A program made the translations under genes and the position numbers. The notes under the pieces were generated by a model. It was given only the letters and a program-made list of their open reading frames with translations. It was not told where the DNA came from and did not search any database. From Acanthaster planci (Eukaryota; Echinodermata; Asteroidea; Valvatida; Acanthasteridae), in contig NW_019091386.1 in the NCBI RefSeq assembly GCF_001949145.1, forward strand, positions 1,056,915-1,120,914: a DNA stretch of 64,000 nucleotides, in the 5' to 3' direction. Each line of letters begins with the position of its first letter. Position 1 is the first letter of the stretch. Shown here one piece after another: positions 37,766 through 49,500 of this stretch.

Positions 37766-40546
37766 ATGGCGACGGCCATGCAGCTGCGATCAGTGGCGAG
37801 AAGTTTGCTTTTACCGAGACTGAGTGCTTCTAGATTGCTTAGAAATAACAATCAAAGGTACATGTGTGAGGCAAAAAGTGGCGCTTATTATTTTTTGTGA
37901 CTTAGCTGGCATATTTGAGATGAGGATGTGTTATCTTCAGCGGACAAATTTACGGTGGTAGCGCCGCGGCATGTTATTTCGTGCATTTTATATGTATTAC
38001 GCAACACGTAACCACTTTGCATCAGTATTTCTTGCTGAGCATATTTTGAATAAATGGGATGACATGAGCATGTAATCATGAAAATTAATGAATCAACATG
38101 ATCCTAAATTAGCATGATTAACAAAGTGTAAGTAAGTTACTGTCTGACGGCAGGCCCCTTACAATTAATTACATGCAAGTTAGTACCTACTAGTACTAAC
38201 ACTGACTAGCAAGTTAGTACCTACTAGTACTTACACTGACTAACACGACTAACTAACTGGCATGTAATTATAAGGGGCCTACCGTCAGACAGTAGTAAGA
38301 CCGTGAAGGTAGACTTGTCCGAAAAACCATGAAAACTACCCCCAGAACTGGGGGATTCAATGTCTGCTGCCCTTCCACAAATGTGGCGAACGTCAAACCC
38401 CATGGTCAGATTGGGGGGGTAGGCCCTACACATGGTATGACAATGACATGGTATGACATGAACCTCAAGAAGTGTCAGTGCCATTCAATCCATGGTTTGT
38501 AATGTTGATTATCTGTGGAAAGTGTGAAAATTTCTGCATGTGCTATTTGTATTGGTAGTTTCAGGAAGAACTCAATATTCCTTTTTTCATTTGGCAATGG
38601 AGATGCATCAGATGCCTGGGTTCCCGTCATTGCCTATCCCAACTACATGTACTTATTTCTTTGGGGGGACGGTGTACCTCTTGTCTTTTGCATTTATTCT
38701 CCACTTTTCATTTGTTCTTTACTAGTGGTTGCGTAGTTACCAACTGTGCCGGAAGTTATTATCTAAATTAAATGTTTCCTCAAGTTTTGGGGATCAAGTC
38801 CATTCTGGTTCCCTCCCCCCCCCCCGGTAAATGCTCAATCTGCTTCTGAGTGAGAGGGTGCTGTCGAAAGTTCCACAAAAAACATAAGTACCACCACCAT
38901 TCTTGAGTTAAAGAACATTTTGGCTTTGCTTTCACCAGCCATTTAAGTTGCATAAGAGAAACAAACTTGAAATTCAAGCAAAAAAGTGCTGTTCGTATCA
39001 CGTACAGAATTCAGTGGCAATCAACAGAGACACAGGAAGCTAGCAAGTCAGATGCAAAGGTGACAGAGAAGAGTGCACCGACAGAGGGCGGCAAAGCAGA
39101 GGAGAAAACAGACTTAAGTGCGGCGGAGAAGACCCTCAAGGAGGAGAAGGAGAAACTTCAGGCACAGATTGCTGAAATCACAGTGAGTGGGTAGTCTAGT
39201 TGAAGTATGGGAGATTCAGGTCACCCTCAATGAAGGGCTAGATAGGTGAGTCTGTAGACTGTTTAATGGAGCACCAGAGTGGCATTCTGGAAGTCACAAG
39301 TTTAAATGCTTCGTTTCTTTGATCAAGGAGAGATTGCAATCAATTTCAAACGCCACAATTATTCTGTAAGGAAGGTTCAGAGTCGTTTCATGGGCCTGAA
39401 AAGTGGCCTAACAATTTCGAAGAGGAAGTCACACTTTGAAAATCTTGGGGTTGGCATGGGCCAGACTTATGCATTATTCATTTAAACGTAACACCACCAG
39501 GTGTATTGTAAAAAAATAAACTATTATGCTCCAGCCTTAATCAACACATATCCTCTGTGAGGAGAATTCAGGAGATGTCACTGTTTTCTTTTTCACTGGT
39601 CCAATTTCGTTTCATCAACAGGATAAGTATAAGCGAGCGCTTGCAGAGACAGAAAATGTCCGGACGAGATACAAGCGGCAGCTGGACGACAGCAAGCTGT
39701 ATGCCATCCAGGGCTTCTGCAAGGACCTGCTGGAGGTGTCGGACATCCTGGACAAGGCCATGGGCAGCGTGCCTGAGGAAGAGCTGAAGCGGAAGGAAAA
39801 TGAGTCACTGCGGAGCCTGTACCAGGGCCTGCAGATGACAGGAACAGAGCTGCAGAAGGTAGGATCAGGAGAGGAGGGGGATGTTGGAGGGGACGTCCGT
39901 CAGTCAAGTTCGTCCGAGTTTCGATACAAGTCCCGAAACCAGTCTGTGACAAGTCCCCTGCTGTCAGTGACATTCCAACTGGCAAGTACAGGCTGAAATT
40001 TTGAAATGGTCATCCTAGCTTCCATTCAGGACCCATGCCTGTGAAAAGCGCTTTCTTGGCATAGTGGTAGATGCTGTTCGAAAGAACAGCAACATTTTCC
40101 CCCCCAACAAGAAAAAAGAATTGTGCACAAAACATTTGTATGTTACCGGACAGAAAATGTTCCCATCTGAATTACAATAAGCTCATTGGCAAACCGTTCA
40201 TTGTTGAGATTTTTGAACACGTCAGACTTTAGAAGTGTGCAAATAGGGCGTGAAAACTCTGCACAGGAAAGCACTGACTTTTTAACACTAAACCAACATG
40301 AACAATTTTCACACCTGCTGTATGTGTTTTTCACTTGTTTACCCGCAGGTATTTAACAAGCACAATCTTCATCGGATTGATCCTCTGGGGCAGAAGTTTG
40401 ACCCGAACCTCCACGAGGCTATGTTTGAGGTCCCTGCCGAGGAAGGAAAGAACCCCAGCGACGTTGCTGTGGTGACCAAAATCGGCTACCGGCTCCACAG
40501 TCGGACATTACGACCGGCCCTGGTTGGCGTGGTGAAAGCCTCATGA
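37766..40546 (+). CDS. GRPEL1: GrpE-like protein 1, mitochondrial (mtHsp70 nucleotide exchange factor)
   Basis: GrpE homologue that releases ADP from mitochondrial Hsp70 during matrix import and folding. Complete in four exons: 37766-37857, 39008-39182, 39622-39858, 40349-40546 (TGA at 40544), 702 nt and 233 residues; the human protein has 217. Phases agree at all junctions. Residues 1-25 are rich in Arg, Leu and Ser with no acidic residue, as in a matrix presequence. A charged coiled-coil dimerisation stretch follows (AEKTLKEEKEKLQAQIAEI, about residues 70-88), then KYKRALAETENVRTRYKRQ and the GrpE head with FCKDLLEVSDILDKA. The family signature sits in exon 4: KFDPNLHEAMFEVP and GYRLHSRTLRPALVGVV. 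Divergent from CFAP58 and convergent with EIF3A. Confidence 0.96.
37858..39007. other. GRPEL1 intron 1
   Basis: 1,150-bp intron between the presequence exon and the body of the protein, containing the palindromic MITE at 38136-38297 and a poly-C run near 38815. The other open frames in it have no recognisable similarity. Confidence 0.8.
38136..38297. mobile_element. MITE with long inverted ends and internal tandem repeat
   Basis: Ends TTACTGTCTGACGG…TACATGC and GCATGTAATT…CGTCAGACAGTA are inverted repeats of about 37 bp. Between them AGTTAGTACCTACTAGTACT occurs twice in tandem, and is itself partly palindromic. Total about 160 bp. Non-coding, in GRPEL1 intron 1. Confidence 0.8.
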
Positions 40547-42270
40547 TGCGTGTCCGAGCTGTTAGATAATGACTATTTAAAACCAGGGGTGGTTCCGTGC
40601 TTGTTTCGAGGGGACAGATTGCAGATGACTGCCACTTTTCTGTTTTGTTGTCACGCTGCTGTGACCGAGTCGGGTCTTCGCGGAGAGGTTTTGGACATCT
40701 TGTAATAGAAGCAACAGTGAACCTTTCTTACACATGCATAATCTCGCCCCTCTTTGTAGCTCTTATGATAAACACAGGTCATCACTTTAGAAATGTCCTT
40801 GGGAACTGAAACAAAGTTCATTATTCACAGTTTGGAAATAATTTTGCTTCAGTAATGCTCTCATACAGGCTAGTTTTAAAAAAGGGACAAGAAACAAGCA
40901 TTTTAATAATTCAGATTAAAGGCAATTGGGTACCATTTACAGATTTGTAAGTCACACGAGTTAGAAATAGTACATTTGTCAAGTACTCACCTGACATAGC
41001 CCACTTCTACATCAGTGAAATTTGGAGAAAATGGATTTTAAGGTGCCCTAGTTTCAGTTTGCACCTTGCAGTTACCAAAAACCTCAAAGGAGTTTTGGCA
41101 GGTTGCCAGGGAGATATTTCCCTCGGTATTCAAAGGGGCACCGCAGAACGGTGCGTGCATGCATGATCTGGTTCTTGTGGTGTTGACATATCATTTGTCT
41201 TTTCATGACAAAATTCTCAACCGCGGCAAAAAAAGGTGCATGTTTGGGAATGTCAGTTATTAAAGAGAACAAGAATAAAGACATCATTTAAAAGCACGAG
41301 TTCGTAGAGTGTCAGTCTTACGTTTATTACCACCCTTAACTTGGGACATTTGTGATTACTGACTTTCGATTCAGACGTTTAACTCCTTAAAGACATTTAT
41401 TCATTAATTTTTGTTATAATTCAAGTGAACTGTATCTTATTAAAACTTGACTGGTTAATGTCGCATCTCGGCGTTAGATCATTTTTTTCACGAAATTTAC
41501 TAACTTCTAAAGCCACTACGTGTACTTCAAACTATGGGAAAATTGCAGATTATAAACACTCTAACTTGGTTATGCTGCGATCTGAGGTGAAGCGAGACAT
41601 TCATTTGTTTGTTAGTACTTTGTGTATATTCATACTTAACCCTTGCAAAGCAAAATAATGCTACATAATATATTAAATTCAGTGTGAAATCCTGTCATTT
41701 ATATTTGAAATCTTTCTACTCTACGGTCAGCACCAATATGCCTTCCAAACATATGTCACATGCTTACCTTCGTTGACACACCTTTAGAAGAGGAGTTTGG
41801 GGGAAAAAAATCAAAATAAAAGGAAATGTGGATACCAATCAAAGTATATTACCTGATGAAACGAACTACTGACCGAAACTACTGATGAGACAAACTTGTA
41901 AACTATTGTCGAAAATATTCTTAAGGAACATAAGATGTTTGAGAGCAGAACTTTGTGCAGTATTTCTTCCGCAGTGGACTGCACATCAATTTCATCAAGG
42001 CAAGACAATCAAATGCCTTCTCAGAACAAGAAATATGGTTGCGCATGCTCATCAACTGTGATTTAAAGCAACAGAAAAACTTGGAAGCCACACCATGGAT
42101 GTTGCACCACCTCCTGTACGACCTTGATATATTTCCAAAATATAAATTTCAGGGCATTTTTCAACACCCATTACCAAATTTGGTTCATCAGTGGCAAATG
42201 GTTTAAAGCACCACTCTTGGAAACGGCAAAAAAACCAAGATATCATCCTATGTGGATTTGTATGACTTCT
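40547..42270. other. Convergent 3' region of GRPEL1 and EIF3A
   Basis: 1.7 kb between the two stop codons. The likely GRPEL1 3' UTR reaches a plus-strand AATAAA at 41274-41279. On the minus strand an AATAAA (plus-strand TTTATT) at 41396-41401 could end EIF3A with an 870-nt 3' UTR. Signal use is inference. No other gene or clear repeat is visible. Confidence 0.5.
41274..41279 (+). terminator. Candidate GRPEL1 polyadenylation signal
   Basis: AATAAA hexamer 728 nt after the stop codon, in an AT-rich setting. It is the first canonical signal I see downstream of GRPEL1. Confidence 0.4.
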
Positions 42271-43504
42271 TTAGCGCCGTTTGACGACGGTTTCCCAACC
42301 GTCCTCGTCATTGGATTTGGTCTCGGGAGGAGGCTCTTGCTTGTGTGGCTCCCGACGTATCTCCCTAACTGGCGGTCTGGAGTCGGAGGGTGCATCCTGC
42401 CTAGGGATTCCCCTGCGCCACTTCTCGCCATCCTGGGGCGCCCCACGGTCACGCCCACCACCTTCCCCGCTCTGACGCCAGTTGGACCCATCATCCCTGC
42501 CTCCATGACGGGTCTCCATGGGTGGGCCACCCCCACGACTTGACCCCCGCCAGTCGTCACCGGGCGGTCCTCCCCGGCGTGGAGGGCCGCGGTCGTCCCT
42601 GGGGGCTCCACGCCAGCTCCGACCAGAATCTTCACCGCGGCCTGGGTCGTCACGGAAGTCTCCACGGCGTGGGCGATCCCCATCCCGCCCCCAGTCGCCA
42701 CGATCGCGGTCACCCCAGCGGCCCTCATCTCTGCGCCCGTAGCCCCGGTCATCTCTGCCATAACCACCTCTGTCATCTCTACCAAAACCTCGACGATCAT
42801 CCCTGTACCCGCGGTCATCCCGGCCACCGTAGCCACGGTCATCTCGACCCCCACGGTCACTCCGACCGAAGCCTCGGTCATCTCTCCCAAAGCCACGGCC
42901 ATCCCTTCCTCCACGGTCATCCCTACCTCCTCGATCATCCCTGTCATAGCCCCGGTCATCCCTACCATACCCACGGCCATCTCTGCCGTACCCCCGCTCC
43001 TCCCGTGCAAAACTCCTCTCGTCTCGACCCATTTCACGGCGCGGCAGGTCACGAGAGGGCTCTTCCGGAGGTGGTCCTCGCTGGCGCTCCAGAGGTGGTC
43101 CTCGTTGGCGCTCCAGAGGCGGACCTCTCTCATCTTGCCGAGCCTCCCGCCTCTCGAGGGGCTCCTTATTCACCTCTCTGCGGGGAGGCTCCTCTTCTTC
43201 ATCCTTGATGCCCGTACTGCGACGGAACTCAGGATCATCAAGCCGAATGTCGCGGTAGTTGTCCCGTCGGTCCCGCCGGTAGTCGCTCTCCTGATCCTCC
43301 TGTTCCTCTGGTCTGTATTGATTCCTCCGCTGTTCCATCGTGTCCTCTGCCCGTAGTTCTTGCCTGCCCGCACCTCCTTCCTTTGCTTCCTCGCTGCGCG
43401 GCGGTTCAGCTCTGTTTTCCACATCTCGCTGAAGGGGTCTGTAAACCCCTTGCCTTTCCCCTCCCCTTTCTCTTGACGGACGCCAAGGTTGACTCTCAGC
43501 AGGT
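42271..43504 (-). CDS. EIF3A: EIF3A terminal exon with RDDRG repeats
   Basis: 411 codons plus TAA. About 42720-43010 encodes irregular units of [14 protein letters not shown] type. Vertebrate eIF3a has the related DDDRGPRRG decapeptide series at this place, so architecture is conserved while the unit differs. Two copies of a PPLERQRG unit lie upstream. The protein ends [13 protein letters not shown], matching the conserved DEDGW tail. The repetitive GC-rich sequence opens long but meaningless antisense frames here. Confidence 0.95.
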
Positions 43505-46500
43505 CTGCCAAAAAAGTTACAAAAAATGTGATTCAACTGATACTTCAATTTCAAGTATTATTACCATCTGTTTGGAAAGTGAGACCTTGTAAAACTGCAA
43601 CGCAGAAGAGGATACATTGAACACATTATATTCTCAGGTAATTTATGACTCTTCAGTGCAGTTCACAGATATCAGCAAGTTCCAGGCAAAAGCACTGGGA
43701 GTCTAGAGGTAATTTTTGTTTTCAAGAGCTGTCCAAATTTTCTTAGAGCCATCTTGTTTGTCATACCTGTCATCCCTAGCACCACCACCACCACCCTGGC
43801 GTCTCCAAGAGCCCTCGTCCGTGCCCGTCTTCTCCCGAGGTACCTCCCGGGGCGCGTCACTGGGCGCATCGCCGGGCGCCTGGCGCCGCCGCCACGTCTC
43901 TTCTCGCGGGCCGGCGCGGGCCAGGCCGGCAGGGCGCTCCTCTTCCCGCTTCTCCCGCTCCAGACGCTCCTCCACCTCTTTCATCCTGGGAAAAAAGAAT
44001 GAAAAGTTTGGAGCAAAGAATCTTTTTTATCTCCATGCCAGTGTTTAATAGTAAATTTGCACATCTCAAAGCAGTGTTGTTTACAAGTCCTTTCCTGTGT
44101 CCACAGGCAAGCTAAAATAATTACATGACGTAGAAGGAATCAGGTCAGAGTACCATGGCATCGTTGGCCGAGTCAAATACAAAATACAGATTAGGGGCAC
44201 ACAGATGACATGGTTATGCAAAAACTAAAAAAATAGTTGCAAAAGGGCTCAAACGCAGGTCCTAGTCCTTTGGCAAGTACATGACCATGCTCTCACAATT
44301 AATTACATAATCAGATACAGTAGTACCCCAAACACATACACAAATCCCTGAGGTATATCTCGCACTTTTGATGTATTTGTAGGACTCGTTAAAGAACTAA
44401 TCTTAAACACTATCTCAAGCTTCAACACTAAAAACCCCTTTGCCCCAAACTGGTCATTTAAAATTATTCAACACTCTCAGAGAAGTTGAATTAAGGTGTC
44501 CCCCCCCAACATCCTAAGAGGTATGTTAAATAATGGCATCTAAAATGTCCTCAGAGGCACGCTACATCAAGATGTCCCCAAAGTCCTCAGAACAATGTTG
44601 AGGCAAGGCATCCCCCGATGTCCTCGGAGGCAAGTTGAATCAAGACTTCCCTCATGTTCTCAGAGGTATATTGAGTGGGGACTCGGTCTTCCTTACTTGG
44701 CCTGCTGCTTGGCCTCTTGCTCTTGAAATGCCTCCATCTTCTTGCGGTATTCCTCAGCTTGACGCTCCTGCTCCTCCTCGCGCTCTGTAAACACAGAAAA
44801 CGGAAAGCAGCCATTGAGCCACAGAGACAAAAATCCCCCCCCCCAAAAATGTACTGACCTTCCTTTCTAGTTCACGAACACTGGTCATCATGTATAGCTC
44901 AAATTTGCAAAAAGTTCACCATTGGTTGGCAAGAGCCGTTGCGTAAATATGCCTATTCACTTATTAATCACATGCTGCCGGGTGCTTTTAAAAATGCAGT
45001 GCACACATACAGGAGATTTTCTAGATTTTCAGTTTTCAAAATTCTTCAAAAATTCATTATTTCATTTAATGGACATTTACACCCACACGAATGACTGTTT
45101 GGTGGCTACTCGAAGCTGACAGGTAACCTTCATTGACTCGTGAGTATTTCAGCCAGGCTCGTCACCCTGTAAATGTGAGTGGCGTCTTTTCAAATGCAGC
45201 TGGATTAGCATGCAGCGGTGCTGTGTCGCTCATCAATGGGGCCCTGGAAAACTTTTGTCCGCAGTGCTAATCCGCAAGCGCGCTATGCCCAAAACAGTGG
45301 TATACTGTTAAAAACAGTGATGGATTACCTTCAAAAAATGCAAGCCGAAAAATGATGGCAATTCCCAGCAGCAGGTCTTTTGTTCCAAGTATAGTCTTTT
45401 GTTACACGGACCAGTTCTTTGTCCAATTTCAGGCAGCCCGGCTCTGCATATAAACCCATGGTGCTCGTAACAAGGTTCCCCGGCAGCAGGAGGTTAACCA
45501 CTACCAGCCGGGGACTCCGAAATCGGAGCCGTATGGTTTATATGTGTGGCTGGGGTCTCCGACCTCGGACAAAGGAAACAGGGCCCTGTAACAAAAGACC
45601 GTACTCCAAACAAAAGACCAGGCTGCTGGGCATTACCGGCATTTTTCACTCTCAAAAGTGGTGATAATCCAGCGTTATTTTGAAACTGTATACCAGGGTT
45701 TGGGGCATTTAGAGNNNNNNNNNNNNNNNNNNNNNNNNNNNNNNNNNNNNNNNNNNNNNNNNNNNNNNNNNNNNNNNNNNNNNNNNNNNNNNNNNNNNNN
45801 NNNNNNNNNNNNNNNNNNNNNNNNNNNNNNNNNNNNNNNNNNNNNNNNNNNNNNNNNNNNNNNNNNNNNNNNNNNNNNNNNNNNNNNNNNNNNNNNNNNN
45901 NNNNNNNNNNNNNNNNNNNNNNNNNNNNNNNNNNNNNNNNNNNNNNNNNNNNGACTGTTAAGTGGAATGATGAATTGTTGAAGGATTTTGAAAACGGAAA
46001 AAATGATAGTCATGCCGGCCCAGCATCATCAACGTTGAAAAATGCCCCGGCACGAAGTGGTTAAGACTGGGAGAGGTACTTTTATTTAGTTTGTGATAGC
46101 CGTACGTTATTTAGCATTCTTTTAGCTTAGTGGAATTTAATGCTACGTGAATTACCCACTAAAGCCAGCTTGCCACACAGCATAAAAAAGTAAAAAGATA
46201 GAAACTCTTGAAGGAAAAGTCATTTTTGGCCTTATCATGTGGCATATGCATCAAGTGCCTGTAACAACTTGAAAATACATGTACAATATAGATGGATTTC
46301 ACATTAGCGCCGTCTGCGCATATCTGCATCGAAACCGAGGCTCTCTGTGTTGAACTTCATCGTGCGCGCCCGCGGAGTCCACACAGTACATGGAGTATCC
46401 GGTTCGTAAGTGTGACGCCACTTCAGTTTAAACCACACCCACTGCACAATATACAGGACCATCGCGAGTACGTTAGTTCGCGGTCAATTGTCGTTATTTT

Positions 46501-49500
46501 TCTTTGGATTTTACGTGTCGAATCATCCTGAAAGACTCTTCCACAAAAATTTTCTGCCTGAAAAGTCTGAAGTTAACATACCTTTATGTATTTTGTGTCT
46601 TGACTCCTTACTTTCAATCGTCTGATCGTATAAAGAATTGAAGCTGACACATACAGCCTCGTTTCCAAACGCGGAAGTGCGCAGATCGACGCTAAAAGCG
46701 TCGTATTGGGATCCCTCTATTAGAATGAAATGTTGCAACTCCATAAATGACTTTTCCCTTTTTAAGTGTCACCTCTGAATAGAGTATTTCAAAAATAACC
46801 GTTCCCGTATTGGGTACTCCATCCGAGGATCTGACACAGCGCCGAGGTTGGCACGCCACTTACGCCGTTTCAGCTCCTCGTCTTTCTTCCGCTGCTCCTC
46901 TTCCTCCTTCTCCTTCAGCCACTTGAGGCGGCGCTCCTCCTTGCGGCGATTCTTGCGCTCCTGGAGACGCTTGACCCGCTCCTCCCGCTCCAGCTGCTCG
47001 TAGTCGGCCAGCTTGGTCTGGGGGAAGGGGGACCACCAAACTTGCCGTTACCATTCGAGATTCACCTCCACCCTAGCCGCGCTGAGCCCGACGGAATCCA
47101 ACACAGAGCGGGGTTTTGTCGATGCGGGCACAGGCAAAAGGCCTTGTGCTCTGGCTGTTGGATTCTGTCAGATTCGGCGGGCTTAGCACTCCTCTGCTGT
47201 GGTATTGCTGTTGGATTCAGCAGAGTGCTTTAACAAACCTGACGGGGCATTGGGTATCAAAGGTTCAACTGATCCGACGCGTCTCCAAGGACCAGCATCC
47301 ATCGCCAGTTTCAGTAGCATGAAACCAATCGGGAGTGTTTTTCTTCCATTTTTCCCCTTGCTCGTATGCATACCTTGTAGATGCTGTAGCGCGTCTGCTC
47401 CAGCATCTCAGAGAACTTCTTCTTGTCCTCGGCCATGCGGGCCAGGCGGTCTCTGCACTCCAGTGCCTTCTGCCGCTCACTGATGGCTTCGGCAATCTGC
47501 AAGGTGAGTCAACAATTTCCATCTCCAGTTTCTTGAACCATTTATTTCACAAAAATGAGAAAACCTCAACAGGCAAAGAGAAAAAGTATCCCTGGCAACA
47601 AGAGCTCTGCGCGCAATGTGCTTTGTTTTTGGGGGGGAAGGGACACCACAGGATGTCAGTAGAATACATACATCGCAAGGCAGAATCCTGAAACAGAACT
47701 GGACGCATCTGGTTCAGTTGTCTAGTTTGACAAAGTTCCTTTCATCCTTGAAACATGGCTAAAAATTATACAGGCATGGTGCTACCACAAGTATTACTCC
47801 TCAAGGATTCTCCACAAAGTACAAGCATCTCGGTTGCACTGTGAGCCACAAGCATGTCATAAATGATGTGTAACCGAGACGTTCCATGATAAATGTTCAC
47901 CCCTTGTTAGTACTGATGGTAAATGTGGTTAATGATGAAAAATACTTATCTACATAACTGCACCGCTTTCAATTGCTTAGGAAGTACTTGACTGCTTACT
48001 TGTGAGATACTCAACAAAGATTCAGGTGCCTGTGAGATAGCAGGCTACAGTACTGGAGTTCTGGTGAAGTACTGATCTACTACGGAGAGGTACTTATGAG
48101 TACATGACACAACTCAAAGTACCTGTATAGTGCTAAGCTAACACTACGGTACTTGTGAGATGTCAGACTATAACAGAAGTTGACCAAGTAAAAGTATTTG
48201 ACTACAAAAGTGAACTTCAAGCCAAGTATTCAACGACAACAATAAAGTGCTTGCCAAGTTCTTAACTGCAACACTAATGTTCGTTTGAGGTACTCAGTTG
48301 CAACAGTGAAGTGCTTGCCAAGTACTTGACAACAACACTGAAGTACCTGCAAAGTATTTGACAACATTGGCATACTTCCCAAGTACTTGACTACAACACT
48401 GGAGTACTCGACTTAATCGCTGAGGTACTTGTGAAGTACTCGACTGCATCACCTTACCCGTTGTTCCTCCATCTCTTCCCATAACTTGGCTTCAACAACG
48501 GCCTGCTCCTCGTACTGCTGAACCAGCAAGGGCAGCTCCTCCAGGCGCTTGGCCCGGGCGAAGTAGTCCACCTTCTTCTCCTGGGCCTTCAGCCGCATCT
48601 GCAGCTCCTTCTTCTCCACCTCAAGCTGCTCCACATGCTTGGCCATGATCTCATCAGGGTCCAGCTTCTCCAGTTCCTGGAGATATCATCATCGGTTGAT
48701 GCGTATACACAGATGAGCTGAGCATGCAAATTTTGTGACTCTTTTTGCCGGAGCCCGCATAAACCCAAACTGGCAACCTACATTAGTGGGAGTGGCTGAC
48801 TAGTTAAATGTCGACCCTCTCTAATCCTATGGCAGAGGATCTGTATATGCTTTTCATTACCCATTGGCTTCTTTGCACAAAAAAGTCTAAGTGTGTTTAA
48901 ATTGTACGTGATGTACATGAATCTCAGGTAGTAAATATTGTTATGAGCTGAGTCTCAGAGTGTTGAATGATATAAGGCTAAGATAAAGAAAACAGAGATT
49001 TTGTGCAAAATGACACCCAAGACTTAGTATTTACGGCAAGTGCTTGCATTCGAAAAACTGGCCTATATCTCCTTCCCTTTGCGAATTTCCAACTTTTCGA
49101 CACAAAACAAAATTGAGAAGACCTATTTCCACCCTCCTCCCCCCCCCAAAAAACAACGGAAGCCCACCTCCTCATTGAGCCTCTTGAAGACCTTCTGACT
49201 GACAGTGGACTGCTTGAGCATCTTGATGCGCTCCCGGGCCTGGGAGCGCTGGATCTCCTCCACCTTCTCCAGCTCCTTCTTGCGCTGGCGCTCTAGTGCC
49301 TCCCGCTCCAGCCGCTTCTCCTCTGCCTCCCGTTGGTTGCGCTGCTGCTTCTCGATGATGTCCAGCTCCTCTTTCTCCTGCAATTGGCAAATATTTGGAG
49401 GGTGTTCAAAAAATGTCATCTTAGATACCTATAAGGTTGTACGTGTTTGCTTGACGAGTCGGAAGGACAGTTGAGAGTGACAACACGTCCAGACTGCTCA

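Larger units (their letters stand above)
44785..46863. other. EIF3A intron 16 (between exons 16 and 17)
   Basis: 2.1 kb, including the assembly gap. Holds a large hairpin element (45285-45708) and an older palindromic element (46292-46735). No coding sequence was found. Part is unknown because of the Ns. Confidence 0.8.

Noticed and set aside
42522-43208. 228-codon plus-strand open frame rich in His, Gly and Pro
   Set aside because: It is antisense to the RDDRG-repeat exon of EIF3A; its length comes from the repetitive GC-rich coding strand, with no domain or splice support.
44215-44300. tRNA-like segment on the minus strand
   Set aside because: A weak B-box-like GCGTTTGAGCCC without a proper A box or pairing acceptor stem.
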